DNA from: Mesorhizobium sp. RMAD-H1
Lineage (GTDB): Bacteria; Pseudomonadota; Alphaproteobacteria; Rhizobiales; Rhizobiaceae
NCBI RefSeq assembly: GCF_014191375.1
Contig: NZ_JACHWN010000001.1
Location: forward strand, 62,001 to 126,000
Direction of reading: 5' to 3'
DNA: 64,000 nt
In this document: piece after piece, positions 18,432 to 27,816 of the stretch
Numbering within the stretch: the stretch's first letter is position 1
Layout: every line of letters begins with the position of its first letter
The notes under the pieces: generated by a model
What the model saw: only the letters and a program-made list of their open reading frames with translations
Databases searched by the model: none
Told to the model about the DNA's origin: nothing
Translations under genes and position numbers: made by a program

Positions 18432-19750
18432 CCGGCCGCCCGCAGCAGATCGTGCCTGCGCAGAAGATCCGCCGCCTGTGCGATATCGGCAAAGCGCAGG
18501 CCGGAGCGTTCCGCCATCGCCAGCAGCGAATGATCCCCGTCGGCCAGGTTGAGCGCCCAGAGCATCGCCATCGCCGCCTGCGCGCCGGCCTTGTCGCCGC
18601 CGAACGCTGAATAGAGACCGCGGCGCCCGAGCTGTGGTTCGCCCTTGGGATTGGTGCTGACCGGCCTCCAGTCTCCTTCCACGATATTGATCACGTCCGT
18701 GATGATGCGGTAGGAGGCGGCGAGGTGCTCCGGCCGGATGAAATCGAGATTATCGGCCGATGTATGATACTCCGGAAAAGTACCGAAGGCGCTGCGTTGG
18801 AAGAGACCGACAGGGAGGTTGAAGCCTGGCGAGCAGAATTGCCGCTCGTCATAGCCATAGGGCGAGAAATCGAGGATTGTCGCGTCTCCGCCGAAATGCT
18901 CCAGCACATGCGCCATCGCCCGGTCGATGAAGGCACTGCCCCGTCGGCTGCGCTTGTAGGTCGGGCCGCCGCCATCGCCGACGCAGGAAACGACCAGTCC
19001 GTGCATGATCTCCGGCACCCGCTCTTCGTTTCGTGAAAGCCAGGCGAGCGAACCGACTGTGCCCGGCGCGAACAGAAAGCGGTAGCTGTAGCGCGTCGCC
19101 CGCCGGCCGAGATTGCGGGCGAGCAGTGTCAGCAGCGCCAGCCCCGAACAATTGTCATTGGCGAGCGAGGGGTGGCAGATATGCGCCGAGAGCAGGAAAG
19201 TCTCCTCGCTCGCACCCGCATGCAGATATTCGCCATAGGTGAGCGAGCCGTCCCGGTGCTCCGCGTCGATCATCACCTCATATTCCCCATCCTCCATGGC
19301 CAGAAAGGCATTATGCGTCATGCAGAAGCCCCAGTTCTCGGCATAGTAGGAGGTGCGGTAGGGAATGAGCTCAGGCTGTTCGGGAATTGTGTGGATGTGT
19401 CTTTTGAGTTCGGCGAAAGCCATCCTTGCGCGGATGGGCCGGCTGTAGTTCAGCACATGCAGGTTGTGCTTCCTGAAATCGACGACCCGCCGTCCCGACG
19501 CATCGGCTATATAGGCATCGCGGATGATCCATTCCTGTGGCGCCGTCCAGTCGAAAAGTGGCGTTCCGGTCGCCACTTCGTGACGCTCCAGCGCAATGTG
19601 CTCCGCCAGGATGGCGAGCGTCTCGCGCACGCCGTCCCCCGTGATGCTGCGGCAGATGGGATAGAGGCGGCGCGCAATGGCGTGGATCTCCTTGCCGATC
19701 TCATCATCCCCGGCATTCTCGAACATCGCTCCGCCCACCTGCTTGTTCAT
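18428..19750 (-). CDS. DUF4910 aminopeptidase-like protein of polysaccharide clusters
   Basis: A 440-residue protein of the DUF4910 family: a DUF2172-type insert, a zinc aminopeptidase-like core and a C-terminal winged-helix segment. Metal-site candidates are SAHICHPSLANDNCSG (His and Asp, about 190-205), APGTVGSLAWL, and EYHTSADNLDF (His). The opening ICRSITGDGVRETLAIL is family-typical. The last 60 residues resemble the HTH tail. Members recur in surface-polysaccharide clusters near PIG-L deacetylases and class III aminotransferases, but their substrate is not established to my knowledge. It overlaps the upstream GH140-like gene by ATGA, so the two are made together. Confidence 0.8.
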   Translation of the reverse strand: MNKQVGGAMFENAGDDEIGKEIHAIARRLYPICRSITGDGVRETLAILAEHIALERHEVATGTPLFDWTAPQEWIIRDAYIADASGRRVVDFRKHNLHVLNYSRPIRARMAFAELKRHIHTIPEQPELIPYRTSYYAENWGFCMTHNAFLAMEDGEYEVMIDAEHRDGSLTYGEYLHAGASEETFLLSAHICHPSLANDNCSGLALLTLLARNLGRRATRYSYRFLFAPGTVGSLAWLSRNEERVPEIMHGLVVSCVGDGGGPTYKRSRRGSAFIDRAMAHVLEHFGGDATILDFSPYGYDERQFCSPGFNLPVGLFQRSAFGTFPEYHTSADNLDFIRPEHLAASYRIITDVINIVEGDWRPVSTNPKGEPQLGRRGLYSAFGGDKAGAQAAMAMLWALNLADGDHSLLAMAERSGLRFADIAQAADLLRRHDLLRAAG

Positions 19751-21105
19751 CGGCCACCTGCTTCCTTCGATGGATGCTGTCGGCTTGCGCGAAGAACCAG
19801 AATCCAGTCGGTATCACCCGATGCATTGCGCGGACGCGGCGGTGCGAAACGGCTCTCCCCGGTTTCGGATTCAGCATGGATCGTTGTGAATTGCCCGCTG
19901 GTGGGATCATACCAGCGCGCATCGACGCGACCCGGGCCGAAGATCGCCGTGTTGACAATAAAGCCATCGGGCCGGTCACCGTAAACAAGCGCGAAGGATC
20001 GGTCGCTGGCGATGGCCGCCATACTCTGCGGCTCATTGCCGTCTGAACGGTGCAGATCACCATTCCGGTCCGGCGCGAGCTTCCACCAGTCCAGGCTTTC
20101 GAAGAGCCTGCGCATATGGGTCATGCTGCGCGCGCCGGGACTGTCGAGTGCTTCCCGCCAGCTCATCGGGTCGGGTGCGATGCCGGGGCCGCTGAAATGC
20201 CAGACCGGATGGTTGCCGGATACCTGGCCTGCAGCGCCGCCAAGAAGCGCGCCATAGGACTGCCACCGCACGGTTTGCGCGCCGGTTCCGTGCTCGCCTT
20301 CATAGAGCGCTTCGATCATCAGGAGGGGCATCGTCCTGGGCCGCGCCGTGCGCGCCAGCACCGCGCGATGTACGTCCGCGTAGGTATAGAGCGTGTCGAG
20401 CGCCAGCCATTCCTCCCCGGCCCAATAATCGGCCGTTGCCGTATCGCGGCTGGAGTGGACCGTATGAAGCGCGTTCGGGGCGACCCTTTCTATCCCAGAG
20501 ACGATCGCTCGAACCAGTGCCTTGTCGGGCGGGTCGCTGTCGCCTCCATGCACCCAGATGATATTGTGGAGGCCGGAAAATCGCCGGGCAACATATTCGC
20601 CATACCGCCGCAGCTTCTCTTCCCCAGCGGCCGCCGCCTCTGAATACCAGCCTTCGCTGCCACCGCTGACGCCGAGATAAGCGGGCGCCAGCAGCACCAG
20701 AAATCCCTTGTCGCGGGCGCGCCGCAACACCCGTTCCGCATGGTCGAAATAGCGGTCGTTCATGCCTGTGAAGCTGCCGTTTTCGAAAGGCCTGTCCCCA
20801 TAGGCATTGGCCGGCGGATTGCTGCTGAACCGATGCTCGATCAGATTGACGACAAGCGTGTTGTAGCCCCGCCTTCTGCGGTCATCGAGGTAGGTTTCAG
20901 CTTCGTCCTGCTTGAGTTCTGCGATTAGCGACCAGGCGGCATCGCCCTGAATGAGGAAAGGCTTCTCCGCCGCATCGGCGAGATAGCGCTTGTCGGCCGA
21001 GACATGCAGTGGAAAGACGGCTTGGGGCCATTCTTCCTCAGCCGATGCGGGCAGAAGCTGCATCAGTCCGAGAATGGTGAGAATGGCTGTCCAGCGCCGG
21101 TTCAT
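19747..21105 (-). CDS. Periplasmic DUF4038/GH140-like glycoside hydrolase
   Basis: A 452-residue exported protein: signal peptide MNRRWTAILTILGLMQLLPA ending near SAEE, then a TIM-barrel of the DUF4038 family, whose studied members (GH140) are apiosidases. Visible features are KPFLIQGDAAWSL at the barrel start, YNTLVVNLIEHRF, HNIIWVHGGDSDPPD (candidate acid residue) and PLLMIEALYEGE (candidate nucleophile Glu). The frame is open to 21393, but ATG 21105 begins a clean signal peptide and overlaps the aminotransferase stop (TGATG). It would act in the periplasm, perhaps trimming or editing the exported glycan. Confidence 0.78.
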   Translation of the reverse strand: MNRRWTAILTILGLMQLLPASAEEEWPQAVFPLHVSADKRYLADAAEKPFLIQGDAAWSLIAELKQDEAETYLDDRRRRGYNTLVVNLIEHRFSSNPPANAYGDRPFENGSFTGMNDRYFDHAERVLRRARDKGFLVLLAPAYLGVSGGSEGWYSEAAAAGEEKLRRYGEYVARRFSGLHNIIWVHGGDSDPPDKALVRAIVSGIERVAPNALHTVHSSRDTATADYWAGEEWLALDTLYTYADVHRAVLARTARPRTMPLLMIEALYEGEHGTGAQTVRWQSYGALLGGAAGQVSGNHPVWHFSGPGIAPDPMSWREALDSPGARSMTHMRRLFESLDWWKLAPDRNGDLHRSDGNEPQSMAAIASDRSFALVYGDRPDGFIVNTAIFGPGRVDARWYDPTSGQFTTIHAESETGESRFAPPRPRNASGDTDWILVLRASRQHPSKEAGGR

Positions 21106-22460
21106 CAGCCTGCGGCCAGAGCCGTCGCTCCGTCCTGGTTGAAGCGGCGATAGACGATCTGCGACGGCCGCCCGACCAGGTAACGCTCCACGCCCTGATC
21201 GAGCGCCAGCGCGTAGACGCCGAGCGCCCCATCGACCGCTTCTATCGTACGTGCGATATCCTCGTCCGAATGTGTGTAGCTGACGACGAGAGACGGCATC
21301 AGCAGGCCGCGCCGGATCGTTTCCTGCAGGAAGAGCGTGCGGAAGCTTTGCGATGGCTCTCCGGCCTGGTCGAGCGTCGCATAGGCAAGGCATGAGGGCC
21401 TGCCGACGATCCTGACGAAGGATTGCAAGCCGTGACGCGCAATCACCTGCTCGATGCCGTCCCGCAATTTGCGTCCCTGCACATGGAGCGTTTCAATCAC
21501 GGGCTCGTCCCCATAGATATTCATTGTGGCGATTGCCGCAGCGAGCGCATGGGTTTCCGCGCCATGGGTGGTCGAAAGCAGGAAGACACGCGGCCGGTCG
21601 GTATGGTCGAGGCCGCCGAGCCGCATGAACTCGCGCTTGCCCGCCAGGGCGGAGACTGAAAAGCCGTTGCCGAGCGCCTTGCCGAAACAGGAGAGATCGG
21701 GAACGATGTCGTAGAGCGCCTGTGCGCCGCGCGCGTGCCAGCGAAAGCCGGTGATCATCTCGTCCAGGATGAACAGCGCACCATTTTCGTGGCAGAGCCG
21801 TCTGGCCTCATGCAGGAATCCGTCTTTCGGGTCCTCGCCGCGCGAGGGCTCGAGGATGAGGGCCGCGATCCGCCCCGGATGCTGGTCGAACAGCGACCGC
21901 ACGCTTTGGATATCGTTGTAGCGGAAGGTAAGCGTCAGCTGCCGGACCGCATCGGGGATGCCGGCATTCATTCTGGTCGTCCCGATGAACCAGTCGTCGG
22001 TCGAGAAGAACGGGTGATCGGCGCAACACGCCACCATGTCGCGGCCGGTATAGGCGCGCGCCAGCCGGACGGCACCCGAGGTGGCGTCCGACCCGTCCTT
22101 GCAGAACTTGACCATTTCCGCGCCGGTGATGGTGTCGAGGAAGGTCTCGGCGCACTGAACCTCGATCTCTGTCGGGCGGGTGAAGTTGCAGCCATGTCGG
22201 AGGGCTTCTTCAACGGCCTTCAGCACTGGCGGATAGGCATGGCCCAGGCCGACGGCACGGTTGCCCATGCCGTATTCGATATATTCATTGCCGTCGACGT
22301 CCCAGACATGCGAGCCCGCGCCGCGCCGGATGAATCCCGGCGAAAGCACGGGATACTGGTCGTCGCCCTTTGCATAGGTATGCGCACCGCCCGGTATCAG
22401 GCGATGCGCCTTCTTGCGGAGCCGGTCGGAATGCTCGAACGGTGGCGTCTGTGCGTCCAT
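21105..22460 (-). CDS. Class III aminotransferase (glutamate-1-semialdehyde aminomutase-like)
   Basis: A PLP enzyme of fold type I, about 451 residues. Marks are GGAHTYAKGDDQYPV, WDVDGNEYIEYGMGNRAVG, the PLP phosphate region CKDGSDATSGAVRLARAYTG, the PLP-pyridine Asp in ALFILDEMITGFRW and the Schiff-base Lys in CFGKALGNGFSVSALAGK. Similar proteins in polysaccharide clusters transfer amino groups to sugars or make amino-acid-like substituents; true HemL is unlikely in this setting. ATG 22460 is used; an in-frame TTG at 22481 would add seven residues, and neither has a strong ribosome site. First gene of the three-gene unit with the GH140-like and DUF4910 genes. Confidence 0.85.
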   Translation of the reverse strand: MDAQTPPFEHSDRLRKKAHRLIPGGAHTYAKGDDQYPVLSPGFIRRGAGSHVWDVDGNEYIEYGMGNRAVGLGHAYPPVLKAVEEALRHGCNFTRPTEIEVQCAETFLDTITGAEMVKFCKDGSDATSGAVRLARAYTGRDMVACCADHPFFSTDDWFIGTTRMNAGIPDAVRQLTLTFRYNDIQSVRSLFDQHPGRIAALILEPSRGEDPKDGFLHEARRLCHENGALFILDEMITGFRWHARGAQALYDIVPDLSCFGKALGNGFSVSALAGKREFMRLGGLDHTDRPRVFLLSTTHGAETHALAAAIATMNIYGDEPVIETLHVQGRKLRDGIEQVIARHGLQSFVRIVGRPSCLAYATLDQAGEPSQSFRTLFLQETIRRGLLMPSLVVSYTHSDEDIARTIEAVDGALGVYALALDQGVERYLVGRPSQIVYRRFNQDGATALAAG

Positions 22461-22600
22461 GACAGATCCCGTGATGCTCAAGGTCCGGAATGCAACTGCG
22501 CTGCAGGCAGGTTTTCGTCGTCCAGTTTAGGTGGTTTCGGCGTGATTTTCCTTTCGCAATAGGGCGGATGTTTCCTACCGCCAAAGGCGTAACGGGATGC

Positions 22601-23818
22601 TCAGGTGGATGGAGCGGCCGCGTGCAGCCTTTCCTGCACCAGCCGTAGCCAGTTCTTGACCGGCTGTGGCAGATAGGTGCGTAGACTGGTGCGCAGCCCG
22701 GCGGGAAGCCGCCAGTCGTCGAGAGGCAAGGGTGCGGGCAGCTCGGGTGGATTGGCTTTCACCCTGACGATAAGGTCCGCATAGGAGGCCGCCATTCTCG
22801 TTGCGGTGAAATTGTCCGCGACCTTGCGTATTGCTGCTTCGGACAGTTCGGACAGCAGGGCAGGATTGTCGTGAAGCTGCCTGATATGGCACGCTGCCTG
22901 CCGGCAATTGCCGATCGGAAATAGCATCCCGTCGATGCCATGATCGATGATCATGTCGGTGACGCCCCGGATTCGTGAGGCAACGGGAACGCAGCCCGCA
23001 GCCATCGCCTCGATGAGCGACATCCCGAAACCTTCGAAGCGCGACGGCATGATGAGAATATCGTGTCTGGAAAAAAGGTCGCCGATCTTTTCGTGCGCAA
23101 CCGCCCCGGCAAGGACCGCGCGGGAACCCAATGGCGACAATTGCTGCCGGAGCCTGGGCAGGTCCGGCCCGTCGCCGGCGATCGTCAGCGTTACGGTTGG
23201 CGGCAGGTGCTCCATTATCCGGGGCAGCCACAACACACCTTTGGACATGTCCTCGACCCGGCCGAGGAAAAGAAGCCGGAGTGGATGTGCCGCGGGCTTT
23301 TCACGCGCCTTTATCGCCCTGTTTTCGAAATCCATCGCATTCGCGATGGAGAATGTGTGCTCCGGTGGAAATCCGAATTGCGATACCAGATCGCTCCGGC
23401 AGCGGGGGGATACGCCGACGGTCGCATGGACATGGTCGCGAATGGCGGCGGCTGCGGCGTAGGTGGCGGGCGTTATGGTGTGCACGATCATCAAACGCAG
23501 CACATGCGGCGGGAGATAGCGGGCGATATTGGTCTCCAGCCGGTCGGCCAGCACATTGATGAAAACGCCGGCGATATCGTTCCTCTCGATGAACTGCACA
23601 AGCAGCGCCGCCCGTTCCTTCTCGCCAAGCCTGCCCTGCGGGTCGAGCGCATCGCCGATCGCGCATTCGGTGCGCCACCGCTCATCGCTTTCCACATCGG
23701 CCCTGCCGGTGCTGAGCCAGCGGACATCGATGCCGGAGGGTGCCAGCCCGTGCCGCAATTGCTTGAAGACGGAATAGGTCCCGCCGATGTGGGGACGGGC
23801 GAAATATGCAAATCTCAT
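22601..23818 (-). CDS. Glycosyltransferase family 4
   Basis: A 405-residue GT-B retaining glycosyltransferase. N-terminal domain begins MRFAYFARPHIGGTYSVFKQ; the C-terminal Rossmann domain has LLFLGRVEDMSKGVLWL, TIAGDGPDLPRLRQQL and the EX7E motif in FEGFGMSLIEAMAAGCVPVA. Expected to add a hexose or deoxyhexose from a nucleotide donor to the lipid-linked repeat unit at the cytoplasmic membrane face. Donor and linkage cannot be told. A single minus-strand gene, divergent from the pyruvyl transferase. Confidence 0.88.
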   Translation of the reverse strand: MRFAYFARPHIGGTYSVFKQLRHGLAPSGIDVRWLSTGRADVESDERWRTECAIGDALDPQGRLGEKERAALLVQFIERNDIAGVFINVLADRLETNIARYLPPHVLRLMIVHTITPATYAAAAAIRDHVHATVGVSPRCRSDLVSQFGFPPEHTFSIANAMDFENRAIKAREKPAAHPLRLLFLGRVEDMSKGVLWLPRIMEHLPPTVTLTIAGDGPDLPRLRQQLSPLGSRAVLAGAVAHEKIGDLFSRHDILIMPSRFEGFGMSLIEAMAAGCVPVASRIRGVTDMIIDHGIDGMLFPIGNCRQAACHIRQLHDNPALLSELSEAAIRKVADNFTATRMAASYADLIVRVKANPPELPAPLPLDDWRLPAGLRTSLRTYLPQPVKNWLRLVQERLHAAAPST

Positions 23819-24036
23819 GATTGCCCCGTTTGCTGCCCGGCGTGCCGGTTGCGGTCAGCTTAGCCCATCGCGGCGGCATCGCGGTTCGGCAATGATAGGT
23901 AGCGGGCTCCACCAATCGGATAGGCGGAGAGGGGCCCTTTTCCGCCTTCATGGTAATTTCGCCGCGGCCGCGGGATGTTTATGGTTTCCTGATCCGCGGT
24001 GCCTTCTTTCACCCCGTTTTCCCTGGAGTATTGCGA

Positions 24037-25281
24037 ATGAGGATCGGCCTCTTCGGACAGTTCGGCTCCGGAAATTCGGGAAATGACGGCTCGCTCGAAG
24101 CCATGATCCTGTTTCTCAGGAGAGCCGTGCCGGATGCGGGATTGCTGTGCATCTGTCCGAGGCCGGAGGTGATACGTCAGGAATATCAGGTGGACGCCAC
24201 GGCAATCACGGGCAATCGGCCGAAAAGGCTTCTCCTGCGTTGGATCGACGCCGTCTTGATGCAGATGCCCCGCCGCATCAGCAATTTTATTGCCGCAGTC
24301 CGCCTTGCCAGAAAACTCGACATGATCATCATACCCGGCACGGGAATCCTCGATGATTTCTGCGAAACGCCCTTCGGCTGGCCCTATCTGATCCTGCGAT
24401 GGTGTCTGGCGGCGCGGCTTGGCGGGGCGAAACTCGCCTTTGTCAGCATAGGTGCCGGGCCGATCCGGCATCCCCTGAGCCGCTTCTTCATGAAAACCGC
24501 CGCCGGCATGGCCCATTACCGATCCTATCGGGATCGGCCATCATATCTCTTTATGAAGGGCATTGGCCTCGATGTCACGCATGATCCGGTCTATTGCGAT
24601 CTCGCCTTCGCGCTGCCGGTTCCCGAGGGGGATCGACCGGGCGCAACCGATTCCGTAGCCGTCGGTGTCGGTATCATGGCCTACAGGGGATGGGAAAAAA
24701 ACGGCAAAGACGAAGAGGCGATCTATCGCACCTATCTGGAGAAGATGTCCGATTTTGTCAGCTGGCTCCTTGCTCAGGGGCTGGAGATAAGGCTCTTGAC
24801 CGGCGGTGTCGAGGACCGGAAAGCCGTGGGCGACCTGCTGGAAATGGTGGATGGCACCGGAAAAAACCATACCGGCAGCACGATCGTCGCCGAAGAGATG
24901 TCTTCGCTGCACGATTTGATGCGCCAGATCGTGCAGACGGATCTTGTCGTCACGACGCGCTATCACAATGTGGTCTGCGCGCTGATGACCGGACGTCCGA
25001 CGATTTCGCTCGGCTACGCCGAAAAGAATGACGAGCTGCTGATGCAAACCGGATTGGCGGAATTCCGCCACCATGTCGAAACCTTCGACGTCGAGGTGCT
25101 GAAAAGCCAGTTCTCATCCATGCTGGAGAGACGCTCGATCCTGGAGCGCGAGGTTCGCCGTGGCGTGGAAATATTCCGCGCCCAACTGGCGGAACAGGAA
25201 GGCCTGCTGCGGGAAAGAATGGGGCTGATCGCTCCTGATAGGGGCGCAATATCGGGACCAACGCAGATGACCGCCGTGTGA
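24037..25281 (+). CDS. Polysaccharide pyruvyl transferase family protein
   Basis: A 414-residue member of PF04230, which adds ketal pyruvate to sugars from phosphoenolpyruvate. It starts MRIGLFGQFGSGNSGNDGSL, and carries IIIPGTGILDDF, AFVSIGAGPI, a central YFLEKM-like helical region and VVTTRYHNVVCALMTGRPTISLGY near the C-terminus. ATG 24037 has GGAG at 8 nt; the open frame extends to 23950 but that part is not family-like. In exopolysaccharides pyruvyl groups give negative charge. It is alone on the plus strand and convergent with the next GT2 gene. Confidence 0.85.
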   Translation: MRIGLFGQFGSGNSGNDGSLEAMILFLRRAVPDAGLLCICPRPEVIRQEYQVDATAITGNRPKRLLLRWIDAVLMQMPRRISNFIAAVRLARKLDMIIIPGTGILDDFCETPFGWPYLILRWCLAARLGGAKLAFVSIGAGPIRHPLSRFFMKTAAGMAHYRSYRDRPSYLFMKGIGLDVTHDPVYCDLAFALPVPEGDRPGATDSVAVGVGIMAYRGWEKNGKDEEAIYRTYLEKMSDFVSWLLAQGLEIRLLTGGVEDRKAVGDLLEMVDGTGKNHTGSTIVAEEMSSLHDLMRQIVQTDLVVTTRYHNVVCALMTGRPTISLGYAEKNDELLMQTGLAEFRHHVETFDVEVLKSQFSSMLERRSILEREVRRGVEIFRAQLAEQEGLLRERMGLIAPDRGAISGPTQMTAV

Positions 25282-25323
25282 GACGATCGGAGCGGCGCAT
25301 GTCATGCCGGATCGGTTCGGCGG

Positions 25324-26307
25324 TTATCGGACAGTTTTTCCGGATGTCCGGCGTGCACCCAGTGCCATGGATATCCGCTGGCGCCAGTCGGGCCGGCGGA
25401 GCAGACGGCCGATCGGAGGCAATATCGCTGTGCGGGGAGCGGTGTGGACGGCAAAGCGGATGAGATCGAAGCCAACGCGATATTCGCCACGCGCCAGGCT
25501 GGCGAGGCCGGACCAATAGGCGCTCTCCCCGAGGCTGCGTCGGGCGAGGCGCTGCAATCGGGTGCGCTCCGCCAAAGCGGCGCCCTCATTGGCGAAAAAA
25601 CTGTCGAAGGCAGCCGCGAACTCGCGGTTCCATCGCGGCAGGTCGGCCACCGATGCGGACTGATTTGCCTCATGCACGCGTGCAAAGGCCTGCACCGCGC
25701 TTGTTTCGGCGATTTTGCCATGGCAGGCGAAGCGCATCCACATTTCGAGATCGTCCGTATGCGGCAATGACGGTCGATAGTGGCCGACCGCTTTTTGAAC
25801 GGCCGTGCGGACGACGCATGTCGGGCCTGGACAGGGGTTGCGGCCGCTTTCGCAGGCGCGCTCGAGAAAGTGCAGCCCGCTCAGGATGCGCCAGTCACGC
25901 GCCGGATGGCTATCGGCCGCCGGCGTCGGCGAATCCGGCCCGATCGCAAGCCATTGGCCGAATGTGAGATGCACATCGGGATGATCATCCATGGCCGCCG
26001 CCGCCCGCGCCAGCGCTCCCGGCGCCAGCAGGTCGTCTGCGCAAAGGATCAGAAAATAATCCGCTTGCGCCCAGTCGATGCCCTCGTTGAAGGAGGAATG
26101 CGGCCCGAGATTTTCCCGATGTAGCCGCAGCTCGACGCGCGGATCGCCCGCGGCTATCGCGTGCGCGATCCGCGCGCTGTCATCGGTCGAGGCATTGTCG
26201 ATGATGAGCAGCCGCAGATCGATATCCTGCGAAAGCACGCTGCCGGCGCAGGCCCGGAGATAACGCCCGTAATTGTAATTGGGGATCAGGACATCGACGC
26301 TGCTCAT
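25324..26307 (-). CDS. Glycosyltransferase family 2
   Basis: A 327-residue GT-A inverting transferase. It shows VDVLIPNYNYGRYLRACAGS, the nucleotide-binding IIDNASTDDSARIA, ENLGPHSSFNEGIDWA and the DXD-equivalent LILCADDLLAPGAL. A C-terminal helical region of about 100 residues follows. It lies 24 nt after the flippase gene on the same strand, so they are probably one transcript. It would add one sugar of the repeat unit. Confidence 0.87.
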   Translation of the reverse strand: MSSVDVLIPNYNYGRYLRACAGSVLSQDIDLRLLIIDNASTDDSARIAHAIAAGDPRVELRLHRENLGPHSSFNEGIDWAQADYFLILCADDLLAPGALARAAAAMDDHPDVHLTFGQWLAIGPDSPTPAADSHPARDWRILSGLHFLERACESGRNPCPGPTCVVRTAVQKAVGHYRPSLPHTDDLEMWMRFACHGKIAETSAVQAFARVHEANQSASVADLPRWNREFAAAFDSFFANEGAALAERTRLQRLARRSLGESAYWSGLASLARGEYRVGFDLIRFAVHTAPRTAILPPIGRLLRRPDWRQRISMALGARRTSGKTVR

Positions 26308-26331
26308 GTTCTGGCGTGCTCCCGGTCGAGA

Positions 26332-27816
26332 TCATTCGGCAGGCGTGGCTTTCGACATGCCGCCTCTGCGCCACGGCAGAAGCGGTGTGATCCCTTGCCG
26401 CAGACGGTCGACTTCCGCGAGGAAAGGATGGCTCGTTCGTATCAGTGCCGCGAGCCAGCCGGCGATAGCGAGGACGCCGGCGATGAAGCCGGCAAGCGGT
26501 GATATGTCGAGCGCAAAGCCATGGCCGGCGATGACCATGACGGGACCGATCATGGCGCTTGCCGTCACGATGGCGCTCGGCCGGAGCGCCTCCAGGAGAT
26601 CCCTCCATTCAAATTGCACATGCTTGCGCACGAAATGGAGCGATACCATCATCTGGAAAGGCAGAGTGATGAGCTGGCTGAGCGCCAGGGCAGTCAGCCC
26701 CCAGAAGCTGGCGCTGCAAAGGACGATGGCGGATACGATGCGCCCGATGCAATTGGAGACGAAGGCCTCGCGGTTTTGACCGAGCGCGATCAGAAGCGGA
26801 TAGGTCAGGATGACCGGAAACCAGAATGTGCTTGCAAGGCACAGTATCGCGACAATGGGAGAAGCATCACTCCAGTTGTCGCCAAGCACGATCCGCACGG
26901 CGGGATAGGCGAGCAGCGCAAGCAGGATATGGGCAGGCCAGTAGACGACGGTGATGTAGCTGATCGCCCTCAGATACGATCCGCGTAAATTCTCTCCCTG
27001 GCGGACCTGCTCGGAGAGTATGGGGAACGCGACGGAGAACACGGCCGACAGGAACACGCGGTCCGGCAGGTTGGCGACGGCATTGGCGCGATTGAATATG
27101 CCGACCGATGTCGATGTCATGATGCGCCCGAGCAGGAGCTGCGGCAGCGTTTCGTATATTTTGTTCAATACCGAAGTGGCGCCCATGTAGGAGCCGAAAT
27201 GCAGCGCCTCCCGCAGTGATGAAACGCTCGGCCGGAAAACCGATGCCACCGGGCGCGCGGCGAAGGCCAGCAATGTGGTGGTCAGCGCGCCGGCGAGCAG
27301 GCCGAAGGCAAAGCTCATGTGGCCAAAGCCGAAAAAGGCAAGGCCGATCGTCGTCAGCGAGGCTACGATGCTGCCCGCCGTCCGGATGCGGGCGAGCACC
27401 CCGAAAGCCATGTCGCGGCGCAACAGGGCGATCGTCGGCAGCGAGAGCGTCTCGACGAAGGCGGCTATGATGACCAGATCGAGGAAATAGACCAGCGAGG
27501 CATCGTGATAGAAATCCGCCAGCCATCCTCGTCCGATATAAAGAAGCAGCGAAAGCGCGGTGGTAAGCACGAGAAGCACCGTGAAGGACGTTCGCACATC
27601 CTCCGCATCCACATGATCGCGCTTGATGAGGAAGTCGGGGCTTGCAAATTCGCGCAGCGAAAAGGCGATGGTGCCGATCCCAAGGCCGATCACCCCGAGG
27701 CCGATCTCGGCGGGGGTGAGAAGCCGCGCCAGAGCGGCCAATGTGACGAGGCCGATGAGCAGCGTCAGATATTGCTCGAGGGTGGCCATGAGGAAGGCGC
27801 GGCGGATTTTGCTCAT
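26332..27816 (-). CDS. wzx: Polysaccharide flippase (Wzx-like, MOP superfamily)
   Basis: A 494-residue integral membrane protein with about 12-14 predicted helices, for example LEQYLTLLIGLVTLAALARL, TSFTVLLVLTTALSLLLYI and FAFGLLAGALTTTLLAFAAR. The pattern fits the oligosaccharide flippases that move undecaprenyl-linked repeat units to the periplasm; ALHFGSYMGATSVLNKIYE and FNRANAVANLPDRVFLSAV are typical of this WzxC/polysacc_synt_3 branch. The frame is open to 27945, but the extension is polar and non-conserved, and ATG 27816 starts directly before the first helix region. Partner of the probable Wzy at 30.9 kb. Confidence 0.85.
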   Translation of the reverse strand: MSKIRRAFLMATLEQYLTLLIGLVTLAALARLLTPAEIGLGVIGLGIGTIAFSLREFASPDFLIKRDHVDAEDVRTSFTVLLVLTTALSLLLYIGRGWLADFYHDASLVYFLDLVIIAAFVETLSLPTIALLRRDMAFGVLARIRTAGSIVASLTTIGLAFFGFGHMSFAFGLLAGALTTTLLAFAARPVASVFRPSVSSLREALHFGSYMGATSVLNKIYETLPQLLLGRIMTSTSVGIFNRANAVANLPDRVFLSAVFSVAFPILSEQVRQGENLRGSYLRAISYITVVYWPAHILLALLAYPAVRIVLGDNWSDASPIVAILCLASTFWFPVILTYPLLIALGQNREAFVSNCIGRIVSAIVLCSASFWGLTALALSQLITLPFQMMVSLHFVRKHVQFEWRDLLEALRPSAIVTASAMIGPVMVIAGHGFALDISPLAGFIAGVLAIAGWLAALIRTSHPFLAEVDRLRQGITPLLPWRRGGMSKATPAE

